NCBI GenBank assembly: GCA_027923505.1
Contig: BROI01000009.1
Coordinates: forward strand, 372,001-436,000
Direction of reading: 5' to 3'
DNA length: 64,000 nt
From: Mayamaea pseudoterrestris
Taxonomy: Eukaryota; Bacillariophyta; Bacillariophyceae; Sellaphorales; Sellaphoraceae
Shown: positions 43,601 through 53,460 of the stretch, one piece after another
Layout: every line of letters begins with the position of its first letter
How positions within the stretch are numbered: the stretch's first letter is position 1
Made by a program: the position numbers and the translations under genes
Notes under the pieces: model-generated
Told to the model about the DNA's origin: nothing
Databases searched by the model: none
What the model saw: the letters and a program-made list of their open reading frames with translations, nothing else

Positions 43601-45577
43601 CGCCTCGCAGACATTCGTCGCATTAGTGCCTTAATTACTGTTGATGGGGAGGGGGACACCACTCGAGATTACGCTCAAAATCTGACGGATTACGCCCGTT
43701 TTCCCGATGATGCTGAGCTCCACGACGCTCTCCTGGCCACGCAGCGCTTAATCAACAGAATTCATAGTCCCTACCCGCTGCATCGTCTGCAGTCTACCAA
43801 TATGACCGACGAAGAACGCCGCCTTCCCAAACTCAACCGTTCGAGTCTCCGTCGGCTTAGCAATTGGTCTGAATGGGACGCCGCACACGACAAGCAACTG
43901 GACCAGCACTACAAGGACGGTACACTCGGTTTACCGACCGCCACCCCGCTTCCTGTCGATGGAAAACGACCGAATGTATTGCGAGTTGTGTGGTCATTCA
44001 TGGTAAAAGAGGATGGCCGACGGAAAGCTCGCTCTTGTATTGATGGTTCGAAGCGCGCCGCGCCCTGGCTGCGTCAATTTGCCGAGACGTACGCGTCATG
44101 CATCGAATTACCTTGCCAAAGGCTATTCTTTGCTCTGGCTGCCGCCAAGAACTATGTTGTTACCATCGCCGACACTACCAATGCCTACCAACAGTCGCCG
44201 GGGCCGTCTGAACAGTGTTACCTCCGCATTGACGACGCATATCGATCATGGTACCGGAAGCGACACGGAAAGGAGATTGACCCAGATACGCACGTGGTCC
44301 CCGTCCTGAAGGCTTTCCAAGGGCATCCCGAAGCAGGTCGCTTATGGGAGAGAATGATTGTCGGTATACTTACCAAGCTAGGCTTCAAGTCTACCACCCA
44401 CGAGCGCAACCTTTACCGCGGTACCGTGGACGGCGCCGATGTGATTATTTGTCGCCAAGTGGATGACTTCGCCGTAGCTACTGAAGCCGCGGCTACTGCC
44501 GACGCATTGATTAGCGCCATAAACGAGTTTGTCACCACCGAGAGTAAAGGCATTGGCGAGCCGCAGGCCAATTACGGGATTGTGACCCGCTACAACGGCG
44601 TGGATGTCATGCAGACTCGGGACTATATAAAGCTGCACTGTGAGTCGTACCTCGACCGTATCTTCCATAGTCATGGATGGACCGAGCCTTCCGCCGCAAC
44701 CACGACGGTCCCCATGAGTGCGGACATTGCCTCCAAAATCGACCGACTTGTTGGCCCCGTTGAAGGAACCGCTGAAGCCAAGGCGATCGAGGACGAGGCG
44801 AAGTTCTCCTATCGCCAGCTACTTGGCGAATTGACGTACGCCTATGTAATATGCCGCCCCGACATTGGCTACGCCGTCACCTTCCTCAGCCGCTTCGCCC
44901 GTAATCCTGCGGCAGAGCACTTCGCTGCCTTGAAGAATGTCTGTCGGTACCTGCGTGGCACGAAGTCATGGGGCATCATGTATTGGCGGCCATCGCCACG
45001 CGCGGATCTGCCGCAAGTTGATCATGTTTTTCCGTCGCAAGATCCGGATGCCGTTCAACTCCCGACGTTTCCATCTACTCGCGCGCTGGAGCTAGTGGGC
45101 TACGTTGATGCTGCGCATGCGACGGACTCCACCACGAGGCGCTCCGTTACCGGATACTCCTTCAATCTTGCAGGCGGTGCCGTGGCGTACAAGTCGAAAC
45201 TGCAAGCCACCGTTGCCACGTCGTCTACCGAAGCAGAATTCATCGCTGCGGTGCATGCAGCCAAAACGGCCAAATATCTGCGTTCCGTTCTCGAAGACTT
45301 GGGGTTTCCTCCTCCGGGACCGACGCTCCTTTACGAAGATAATCAAGCCACCATTGCCATGGTTAACAGCAACCGGCCTACCGTACGCTCTCGCCACATC
45401 GACGTGCAGTACTTTGCCATTCAAGAGTGGCGAGCGCGGCGTATCGTTGAACTCGCCCATCTGCCCGGCGTCATCAATCCTGCCGACCAATTGACCAAGG
45501 CACTCGGCTGGATTCTCCATGCCCGACATGCCCGTCGCACTATGGGACATTTTGGCCCACCAACTGCGATCAAGTAA
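40634..45577 (+). CDS. Pol polyprotein of the Copia element
   Basis: 1,647 residues. Order: a Ser/Pro-rich start; a probable aspartic protease near residue 345 (LVVADGSRH); a GAG-pre-integrase zinc region with HQRCAHLNGRRM and CPTCQQAKLARAARG; an integrase core with RFDLGGELG and NGPVERSHRTIAAG; a segment of about 55 residues resembling the second half of a PDZ domain (GSYVAAVNGTPVFTVEDVAAQ, near residues 935-990); reverse transcriptase with VTIADTTNAYQQ and the catalytic RQVDDFAVAT; and RNase H with GYVDAAHATD, TSSTEAEFIAA, YEDNQATIAM and RHIDVQYF. These are standard Copia Pol domains; the PDZ-like part is unusual. The frame looks whole. Confidence 0.93.
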   Translation: MNGFLIFPDGAVSGLEPGSALVCSAISSDVSLAAPRPGHSTNHSALESFSLATPSLAPPSQSLDSGRAPSPPTLRGNIPDPGSQILQADSPDSPPPRGDPADLDALSLEEPIPFGSSPSVSPVPFLDDTGMGDDAADGASMRSNDTAPLPPGTPPAAAPPSHFVAADSAPMRHNDATLRGKTRIEQVICEMEILDLSTSALDCLLDDTGPTNDADDLADYTIDAEECTAFAAFASNHGDASAADDFPVQRLQSERFSSVPYLPDDVILDSLAAAQSPADRGLYEFARLRQQRPTQSVNDLYAIHRTAYEERLADRGHMDAGAALSTTPNKHLLWNYRAVDGPTLVVADGSRHKAIGFGYAKVPCLPPHKSWRFATAPPAYEFLPVYHTPGVTATILSPHHISKHFQCNGHRTITSYDISSSTIVFSACRSSVRDIALTLDLVGGLTYTGTWFRPTLEEHSARLPRSEEFCSHLVRAESPPAPCACGTSPCPAFSGFCTVIAPPDPVSMAVDLHTLIGDPIQYKINHLTHRQALVLWHQRCAHLNGRRMSKLWQHVRGVPKLPLADGLDSCPTCQQAKLARAARGQEDSRHATVPFQGLSIDFGFMVQKSINSDRVRDLTGVNGETCYCLIEDHYSGALFARTFRTKAPPLAYLAEFFAAHNPGDGVDRYVRFDLGGELGRCPALVDLCGAAGYSVETTAPDSSHQNGPVERSHRTIAAGVRTLLVGAALEPKYWPYALHHYLRIFNATMPRGEDQRTPYELCTGNQPNMTHFKTFGCRLYALPSHGRSAKTLNEARTGVFLGYARTTKNALYLDLANGQVKTCQHVAFDESFNDLPFHLKPPNAQRLDNLRDDAEDPQEAPILEPTDLDHSLLELDVSPNMFHTTTAVTMALHDASVDCDFAQCGSISRPYVSAIHALPTARFRSLPAFRRRFLGSYVAAVNGTPVFTVEDVAAQIAVVAATGLRSDVTFELAPVGLPDRAPRHTPLHLRLADIRRISALITVDGEGDTTRDYAQNLTDYARFPDDAELHDALLATQRLINRIHSPYPLHRLQSTNMTDEERRLPKLNRSSLRRLSNWSEWDAAHDKQLDQHYKDGTLGLPTATPLPVDGKRPNVLRVVWSFMVKEDGRRKARSCIDGSKRAAPWLRQFAETYASCIELPCQRLFFALAAAKNYVVTIADTTNAYQQSPGPSEQCYLRIDDAYRSWYRKRHGKEIDPDTHVVPVLKAFQGHPEAGRLWERMIVGILTKLGFKSTTHERNLYRGTVDGADVIICRQVDDFAVATEAAATADALISAINEFVTTESKGIGEPQANYGIVTRYNGVDVMQTRDYIKLHCESYLDRIFHSHGWTEPSAATTTVPMSADIASKIDRLVGPVEGTAEAKAIEDEAKFSYRQLLGELTYAYVICRPDIGYAVTFLSRFARNPAAEHFAALKNVCRYLRGTKSWGIMYWRPSPRADLPQVDHVFPSQDPDAVQLPTFPSTRALELVGYVDAAHATDSTTRRSVTGYSFNLAGGAVAYKSKLQATVATSSTEAEFIAAVHAAKTAKYLRSVLEDLGFPPPGPTLLYEDNQATIAMVNSNRPTVRSRHIDVQYFAIQEWRARRIVELAHLPGVINPADQLTKALGWILHARHARRTMGHFGPPTAIK

Positions 45578-45690
45578 GACTCCTGTAGCTCCCGACGACC
45601 CTGTCGAGCAACGTTATCTCGTTCGTCAGCACGGAGTCTCTGCCCAGACCTGCTCTTTCTTGGCTTCATGACGCTTAAAGCCGGGGAGGG

Positions 45691-46174
45691 TGTTGGAACA
45701 TGTCTGGGAACACAGTAATTTAGCTACCTTCGGTGATCCGGTTATGAGGGCTTGGCCGCGTCAGTCGGCGGGCACCACTGGCTGGACCTCAGGACCGATG
45801 AACCGGACCATCGATGTGATCATCTTTCTTCGAACCCTTTAATCTAAAAGCATGCCATAGACCTATTGTTATACCTAACAGTAAGCCTATAAAGCCTTCA
45901 GCTATATACCTAGGATTACTCCCAGTTGATTAAGAAGCGGGAACGCGGACATCAACAGGCAAGTACCCAGTGGCCTCACCGATCCATCGGCCACGAACCA
46001 GACTGTGCAACTGCTGCACAAATTGACCGGAGACGGACAAGCTAACCGGGAACGGCTAGTCTGCAGTTGACACAGCCTATCAGATTGCAACCGGATTCAT
46101 TGAGTAGCGTCAGTGATACTAAATCCGCTGCGACACCAAGACCAAGCTCACCGCTGTGCAAGCTTGTTCTAACA
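45691..46174 (+). repeat. Right LTR of the Copia element
   Basis: 484 bp, same length and by eye the same sequence as the left LTR. It runs directly into satellite sequence at 46175 with no visible duplication of the left flank. Confidence 0.93.
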
Positions 46175-49000
46175 CCATACCCACCGTGGAGGCCGTACCC
46201 ATGGTGTCAGCCTCCAGGCAGTCCTTTTTGCACCATTTGAGACTCTGCACCTGTCAATGGCATACCCTGGACATGTTTGGCCTGACTCATTGGGTATTTG
46301 GGTGGCCAGGGCATGGGGCGTTTGACAGGTCAGAATCGACAACTTGTGGTGTTGGCCATACCCACCGTGGAGGCCGTACCCATGGTGTCAGCCTCCAGGC
46401 AGTCCTTTTTGCACCATTTGAGACTATGCACCTGTCAATGGCATACCCTGGACATGTTTGGCCTGACTCATTGGGTATTTGGGTGGCCAGGGCATGGGGC
46501 GTTTGACAGGTCAGAATCGACAACTTGTGGTGTTGGCCATACCCACCGTGGAGGCCGTACCCATGGTGTCAGCCTCCAGGCAGTCCTTTTTGCACCATTT
46601 GAGACTCTGCACCTGTCAATGGCATACCCTGGACATGTTTTGCCTGGCTCATTGGGTATTTGGGTGGCCAGGGCGTGGGCGTTTGACAGGTAAGAATCTA
46701 CAAAATTTGTGGTGTTGGCCACACCCACAGTGGAGGCCGTACCCATGGTGTCAGCCTCCAGGCAGTCCTTTTTGCACCATTTGAGACACTGCACCTGTCA
46801 ATATTTGGGTCGCCAGGGCATGGGGCGTTTGACAGGTAAGAATCTACAAAATTTGTGGTGTTGGCCATACCCACCGTGGAGGCCGTACCCATGGTGTCAG
46901 CCTCCAGGCAGTCCTTTTTGCACCATTTGAGACTATGCACCTGTCAATGGCATACCCTGGACATGTTTTGCCTGGCTCATTGGGTATTTGGGTGGCCAGG
47001 GCGTGGGCGTTTGACAGGTAAGAATCTACAAAATTTGTGGTGTTGGCCACACCCACAGTGGAGGCCGTACCCATGGTGTCAGCCTCCAGGCAGTCCTTTT
47101 TGCACCATTTGAGACACTGCACCTGTCAATATTTGGGTCGCCAGGGCATGGGGCGTTTGACAGGTCAGAATCTACAACTTGTAATGTTGGCCATACCCAC
47201 AGGATACCCACAGGGGAGGCCGTACCCATGGTGTCAGCCTCCAGGCAGTCCTTTTTGCACCATTCGAGACTCTGCACCTGTCAATATTTGGGTCGCCAGG
47301 GCGTGGGCGTTTGACAGGTAAGAATCTACAAAATTTGTGGTGTTGGCCACACCCACAGTGGAGGCCGTACCCATGGTGTCAGCCTCCAGGCAGTCCTTTT
47401 TGCACCATTTGAGACACTGCACCTGTCAATATTTGGGTCGCCAGGGCATGGGGCGTTTGACAGGTCAGAATCTACAACTTGTAATGTTGGCCATACCCAC
47501 AGGATACCCACAGGGGAGGCCGTACCCATGGTGTCAGCCTCCAGGCAGTCCTTTTTGCACCATTCGAGACTCTGCACCTGTCAATGGCATATCATGGAAA
47601 TGTTTTGCCTGGCTCATTGGGTATTTGGGTGGCCAGGGCATGGGGCGTTTGACAGGTCAGAATCTACAACTTGTGGTGCTGGCCATACCCACAGTGGAGG
47701 CGGGACGTACACATGGTGTCAGCCTCCAGGCAGTCCTTTTTGCACCATTTGAGACTCTGCACCTGTCAATGGCATACCCAGGACATGTTTTGCCTGACTC
47801 ATTGGGTATTTGGGTGGCCAGGGCAAGGGGCGTTTGACAGGTCAGAATCTACAACATGTGGTGTTGGCCATACCCACAGTGGAGGCCGTACCCATGGTGT
47901 CAGCCTCCAGGCAGTCCTTTTTGCACCATTTGAGACTCTGCACCTGTCAATGGCATACCCTGGACATGTTTTGCCTGGCTGATTGGGTATTTGGGTGGCC
48001 AGGGCGTGGGCGTTTGAAAGGTAAGAATCTACAAAATTTGTGGTGTTGGCCACACCCACAGTGGAGGCCGTACCCATGGTGTCAGCCTCCAGGCAGTCCT
48101 TTTTGCACCATTTGAGACGCTGCACCTGTCAATAGCATACCCTGGACATGTTTTGCCTGACTCATTGGGTATTTGGGTGGCCAGGGCTTGGGGCGTTTGA
48201 CAGGTCAGAACCTACAACTTGTAATGTTGGCCATACCCACAGGGGAGGCCGTACCCATGGTGTTAGCCTCCAGGCAGTCCTTTTTGCACCATTCGAGACT
48301 CTGCACCTGTCAATGGCATATCATGGAAATGTTTTGCCTGGCTCATTGGGTATTTGGGTGGCCAGGGCATGGGGCGTTTGACAGGTCAGAATCTACAACT
48401 TGTGGTGCTGGCCATACCCACAGTGGAGGCGGGCCGTACACATGGTGTCAGCCTCCAGGCAGTCCTTTCTGCACCATAAAAACTCTGCACCTGTCAATGG
48501 CATACCCAGGACATGTTTTGCCTGACTCATTGGGTATTTGGGTGGCCAGGGCAAGGGGCGTTTGACAGGTCAGAATCTACAACTTGTGGTGTTGGCCATA
48601 CCCACAGTGGAGGCCGTACCCATGGTGTCAGCCTCCAGGCAGTCCTTTTTGCACCATTTGAGACTCTGCACCTGTCAATGGCACACCCTGGACATGTTTT
48701 GCCTGACTCATTGGGTATTTGGGTGGCCAGGGCATGGGGCGTTTGACAGGTCAGAATCTACAAGTTGTAATGTTGGCCATACCCACAGTGGAGGTCGTAC
48801 CCATGGTGCCAGCCTCCAGGCAGTCCTTTTTGCACCATTTGAGACTCTGCACCTGTCAATGGCATACCCTGGACATGTTTTGCCTGACTCATTGGGTATT
48901 TGGGTGGCCGGGGCATGGGGCGATTGACAGGCCAGAATCTACAACTTGTAATGTTGGCCATACCCACAGGGGAGGCCGTACCCATGGTGTCATCCTTGCT
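46175..49000. repeat. Satellite array, about 17 units of 181-182 bp with shorter variants
   Basis: The marker GGCCGTACCCATGG (or a close variant) starts near 46191, 46372, 46553, 46735, 46881, 47063, 47218, 47363, 47518, 47703, 47884, 48066, 48247, 48432, 48612, 48793 and 48974. Most spacings are 181-182; others are 145/146, 155 and about 185. Short units lack about 35 bp between TGTCAAT and ATTTGGG. Each unit carries an inverted pair ACCTGTCAA / TTGACAGGT about 70 bp apart. Higher-order repeats are clear: 47063-47362 is repeated 300 bp on, and the block from about 47703 recurs 728 bp on. Many overlapping frames on both strands are by-products. Confidence 0.95.
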
Positions 49001-52000
49001 ATAAGTGCGCAGTAAGCTGTTTCTTAGGTAACGTGCGCGCCGGTCGGCCTTGAGGTTCTTCCTTGGGAATCGGATTGATGCTCGGAGAGATCAACACACC
49101 CTTGCAAGGGAGGACCTGGGAGGTCCTTAACATAATTGTTGCTCATGAGGCGATGGTGAGCCGTCGAATGATGCTTGGTGAAGTAGTCAGCAGCGTTCTC
49201 ACTGCCTTTGCGCCAGTAGACGATGAATTGGCCTTGGGCGACGCGATCCTTGATCCAGAAGTACCGCATGTCCATGGCTTTGGAGCGTTTGTTCTTGACG
49301 GCATTGTTGGCAATGCCTACCGCACCACTGTTATCAACCTGGATGAGGGTAGGCGGTTGCTTATGTCCCAAGGCTTCGAGGACTTGGCGGAAGACAGTGG
49401 CGTTCTTGGCGTTGTGAAAGAGTCCACCCAGTTCGGCTTCAGCGGCTGAGGAGACAACGACGTCAAGGATTTTGGCGCTGGTATGAATTGCTCCATTCTC
49501 TTCAGGGAGTGGCTCATTAGCTTGCGGTGGCTTGGTGGGATCCATGGGCATATTGGAGAGGAAATGGATTCCGGCATATGTGGATTGAGCATTGGCTTCA
49601 GAGAGGTAAGAGGCATCGCTGACGGTTACAAGGTACATGCCGCTCGCTTTGAATACCAGGACGGCATTGGAGTGGATGGCTGCATAGTCTAAAAACTGAT
49701 TGAGAGCTTTATTGAGGTCTTCGGTCGGTTTCCGTGAGGCAAGCGTGTTGAGTGGTTTGAGCATTCTGTTGTCAACAGCGCGCGCGTAGAAAAGGAAGAG
49801 GCCGCAGGCAATCTGTAAGTGCTTGATGCCTTTAGGTGATAGAGCCGGGGATGTATTCTCAGTGGCCATTTGTTTTTTAGTGCCATAGACAGGTTCCGTG
49901 AATGGATAGGGAGAGTCTTGTGGTGTGGCGGGTGTTGGATGTTGCAGGCGTTTCAACGCATTCTTCACGTAATTTGGCATGGAGAGTTCAACGGTGCGTT
50001 TGTTATAGTCCCATTTTAGTTGCAGGCCGAGGAACTTGTCACCTTTGAGGTCAATGGTGATTTTGTATTGCTTTTCAAGAACACTTGTTAGATAGTCAAC
50101 GTGTTCCAATCCAACTGTTTTGATTCCAAAATCATCCATGTCGAGGCAGAAGGCTAGTGGCCGGGTGGCATGGGTAAAGAGGCCTGGTGTGTTCAATTGC
50201 TCAATGAAATCATGTGCTAGAAGGTGCTTGCGTAAACGGAGGTAGGATAGGTAACCGGCTTGGGGCAGACCTGGGATGGACTTGCGAAGCTCGGCGGTGA
50301 CTTTTCCATTGATTGCCTTGGAGGTGAGATCATATTCGTCAATGATGCATTGCGGGATGTCCTTGATGTTGAGATTCATGTATTCATATTCATCCATAGG
50401 CGTGCCGAGGTAGAAATTGCTGATGTCAACGGTGTGGAAAGTGGCTCCTGGAGTTGACACGACACTGTTGAGGAGGATGCGGACAGTGGGGATGTCAGCA
50501 CCTGGAGTGCTTTTTTGGCCAGGGTAATCAATCCTGTCGCCACCTGCTGTGAGGCGAACGCGGTATGTTTCCTCTTTGTTGGGGTGAATGCTGGCAACAA
50601 TGCGGCAGTAGGTGGCTTGTTTGTTTCGTGGAATGTCCTTTGGGCTGATGAAGAACAGTGTTTCAGTGCCATCAATGGGCTGCTGCTTGCATCCTTGGGA
50701 GAGTCGTCCTAATTCCATTGCCATGGCGCGCTTCCATTTTTCCTGTTCATCACCCTGAATGAGGTGACGGTATTCGAGGGATTTGCCAGTTTGCTCGTCG
50801 AGGACGGCATTGGCTTGTAGCTTGCTGGACGGTTTGTAGATGCCATGCTGTGAGCGGGTAGTGGCACGTTCAGTGGGCTAAATGGGTTTGGATTTGCGAA
50901 AGTTGAAACGCTCTGCAGATGCGATGCGTTGTTTGAGTTCAGCTTTGGTTGTTGCTGCTTTTTGGCGGCGCCTGCGTTGGTCTGCATTGCGTGTAGCGTG
51001 CGCATACGTGATGGAGCGTGGTGCTGTGGAAACCAATGTGGTGTTGAACGTTACTTGCTTGGGCGTTGTATGACGTGCGCAATGGATGGCACTTTTTGTT
51101 GGTGCTGGCGTCAGCGCAAAGACGTTCGATGTGTCTGGTTCTTCTTGTGGCACCCTTGGAGACTCGCATGGTATAGTCAGTGTTGCAGACACCCTTGGAG
51201 AGTCGGCTGGGGGTACACTACTTGGTCGCTCAGCAATTGGTGACTGGTTAGATGGCACCCTTGGAGAGTCCGCCGCTGGCGTACTGAGTGGGGCAATAAA
51301 GTCTGCTGGGACGTCGACGTTGTTCATGGAGGCAAAGATGGCTGCTAGGCGTTTGATTTCTTCCGTATGCGACGAGACTATAGGATCCACAGGGGCGGAT
51401 GTTCACGGATGTTGTAGAAGATGGAGCAGGTCCTTGATCAGTGCGGAGACTATGTCGTTGGTAGACGGTGTAGGCATGACGACTTGGGATGGAAACCAAG
51501 CAAGAGTGTTGGCAATACGTTCAGCATCTGTTTCAGTGCCATAGACTCGGTAGCAGCGGTAGTGCTCCATTGCTGGTCCAAGGTAATAGCCGTCAACTCC
51601 GTGTGGCGATTGTGATTGACGCTTATCTGCTTTCTCATGAATGATGACTCGCGTTCCTGGTGGTGCCATTGATGTTCGATTAAAATCAAAAGCACCGTGC
51701 AGCTGGGCATACGCTGAAAGTTTTGGATTGATTCTGGACGTGCGAAGCAGATTAAGAGTGATGACAGCCTGCGGGAGAAGGCGGTCCCAGTGTCGGAGTG
51801 GAAACTTTGGATCGGTGCCACAGAGGATGGCAACAAAGTGGTTTGTCCATGTGCGAATGGCACGTTCTGCGGCATTGCGACGGTGATTGTATGGAGGTAC
51901 CAATTGAAAATTAATGTCTTGCTTGCGCATAAAGTCCTTGAGTGCTTTGCAGGCTTCATTGTCCAAGCGTTGGAGCTGTGGCTTGAGTCCTCGCGAGCAT

Positions 52001-53460
52001 AGGAGTTCATGGATGTTTTTGTACGCCGCAACAATGCTGGCGCCCGTCTTGTTCTTCAGAGGTTCGACGAGAATTGCATTGCTGTCTTCATCATAGAGGA
52101 CTAGCATGCTTGTGTTTCCTGAGCTGGAGACTTGCATGAATCGACCTGTGAGATCCAAATGCACTTTTCCGGTGGCTTCTTTGACGCTTGCCCAAATGTG
52201 GTGCTCGTGTTGCGCTGGTGGATCTGATTGCGCTGGGTACATATCGGCTTCAATGTCAGCTGCAGTGTCGACGACGTGATTTGCGACATGTTTTTTCGTA
52301 GAGCGAACATTTTTTCGTGTCTGATCAAGGTGTCCTTTTGCACTTGCTGTGGATCGCGGTGGATGAGCTCGTACTTGCTGGGAGGTGACACTTGGGAACG
52401 TGGTCAGATGTCCATTATCCAGCGCTTTGCACTAGGTGGAAACTGTTGGAGATCCCATGGTGGCGCTGAGGTAGGCCACGCAGTCAGCAACTGTGTGAGG
52501 CTGATACATGGAGAGTGCATAGTTTGTGCTCGTTGGTATGTGCTGGTTCATGTTGCATGACCAAAGTTTTGTGTCACTGTCTCGTGTCCCAGCGAGTATG
52601 ATTTGGTCACCTTTGGAGATAGTGACTGTTGTTGCTGTGAACTCTGCGGTGCAGCCATCGTCGCATAGTGCTCCAATGGAGAGTAGAGACATTGCCATGT
52701 CTGGGAAAACATGTGCCTGGCGTGCAGCGGGCGAGCATCCCGGTAGATCAAGGAGTACTGTGTGCGTGGACTGCATGGTGGTGCCATTGGGGACTGTGAC
52801 GATGATTCCTGGTGACGCTGGCTGCTTGTTTGAGTACGGGAGCATGGATGTGATGTAGTGGCCGGTGCATCCAGTGTCGGTGATTGCTTTACAGTGTATA
52901 GGCGGGGAGGAGACATCAAGTTCATTTAACCACTGTTTATAAGTTGAACTATTAGCTGATGCCGTCCCTCCGTCCTATTCCTGCGTGGAGCGGTTGCCGT
53001 TGTTGCGGTAGGTGAGGTTTCCTTCCTTGCCATTCATCTTGTTCGCCCAAGTGGCCGCGACTTGATGTCCTTCGCAGGTGAGCTTGGCGTCAGTAGACAT
53101 CATTTGAAACGCTTGCTTGCTTGCACTCACCTTTCAAGTCGTTCGTTTGCCATCGCCTCCTCGATCATGTCCGCCAACAGCAACATCGACCGGAATGTCA
53201 ATGAGACGCGGTGACAAGCCTTACCACTGTCACTTTGTGTGGTGCAGATGTGGTTTGCCTGGCGACATGCAGCTTGCCCTGACTCAAACGCTGAAGAATT
53301 TGCGCGATAAAACGTCGCCGCCTGAGATCCATCCAAGAAGACGCACGATCATGCCAATGAGCCGTCAGGGGCAGCAACAGCAGAGCCATGGTTCGCGAAA
53401 GCTGATGAAGCTCAATGCTATGAGCCAGACTATGTGCAGCGTATAAGAATGTCTGTTAAA
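49001..53460 (-). mobile_element. Older Ty1/Copia fossil, broken
   Basis: Remains of a second Copia-type element, on the minus strand, from a lineage different from the element at 37.4 kb. Reading 5' to 3' on the minus strand: a gag-like remnant (about 53.0-53.4 kb), a protease-like part (about 52.4-52.9 kb, with LLSIGALCDDGC), an integrase part (about 51.4-52.25 kb, with LQRLDNEACKALKDFM and RRNAAERAIRTW), a linker, and a long reverse transcriptase/RNase H part (about 49.02-50.72 kb, with FHTVDISNFYLGTPMDEYEY, CLDMDDFGIKT, SSAAEAELGGLFHNA and MDMRYFWIKDRV). It is broken, with several breaks (at least four), and I see no paired LTRs. Decay suggests it is clearly older than its neighbour. Ends are approximate. 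Confidence 0.85.

Larger units (their letters stand above)
37404..46174 (+). mobile_element. Ty1/Copia LTR retrotransposon, looks whole and young
   Basis: 8.77-kb element bounded by two 484-bp direct LTRs (37404-37887 and 45691-46174) that begin TGTTGG and end TAACA. By eye the LTRs look identical, implying a very recent insertion. A putative primer site follows the left LTR and a G-rich polypurine tract (GGGGAGGG, 45683-45690) precedes the right one. Two long reading frames, gag-like then pol-like, fill the interior. The order integrase, then reverse transcriptase, then RNase H defines Copia. Base composition is visibly more GC-rich than neighbouring genes. I find no matching target-site duplication: the flanks are CAACA on the left and CCATA on the right, the latter being satellite sequence. 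Confidence 0.93.

Noticed and set aside
39060-45669. Long alternative frames inside the Copia gag and pol regions
   Set aside because: Shadows caused by the GC-rich coding sequence of the element; none resembles a protein family.
46175-49000. Many 60-166 residue frames on both strands of the satellite
   Set aside because: They shift frame from unit to unit because the period is not a multiple of three, and they have no domain; they are repeat by-products.
46175-49000. Regular repeat spacing that might suggest a CRISPR array
   Set aside because: Repeats are contiguous 181-bp units without unique spacers, in a eukaryotic genome.
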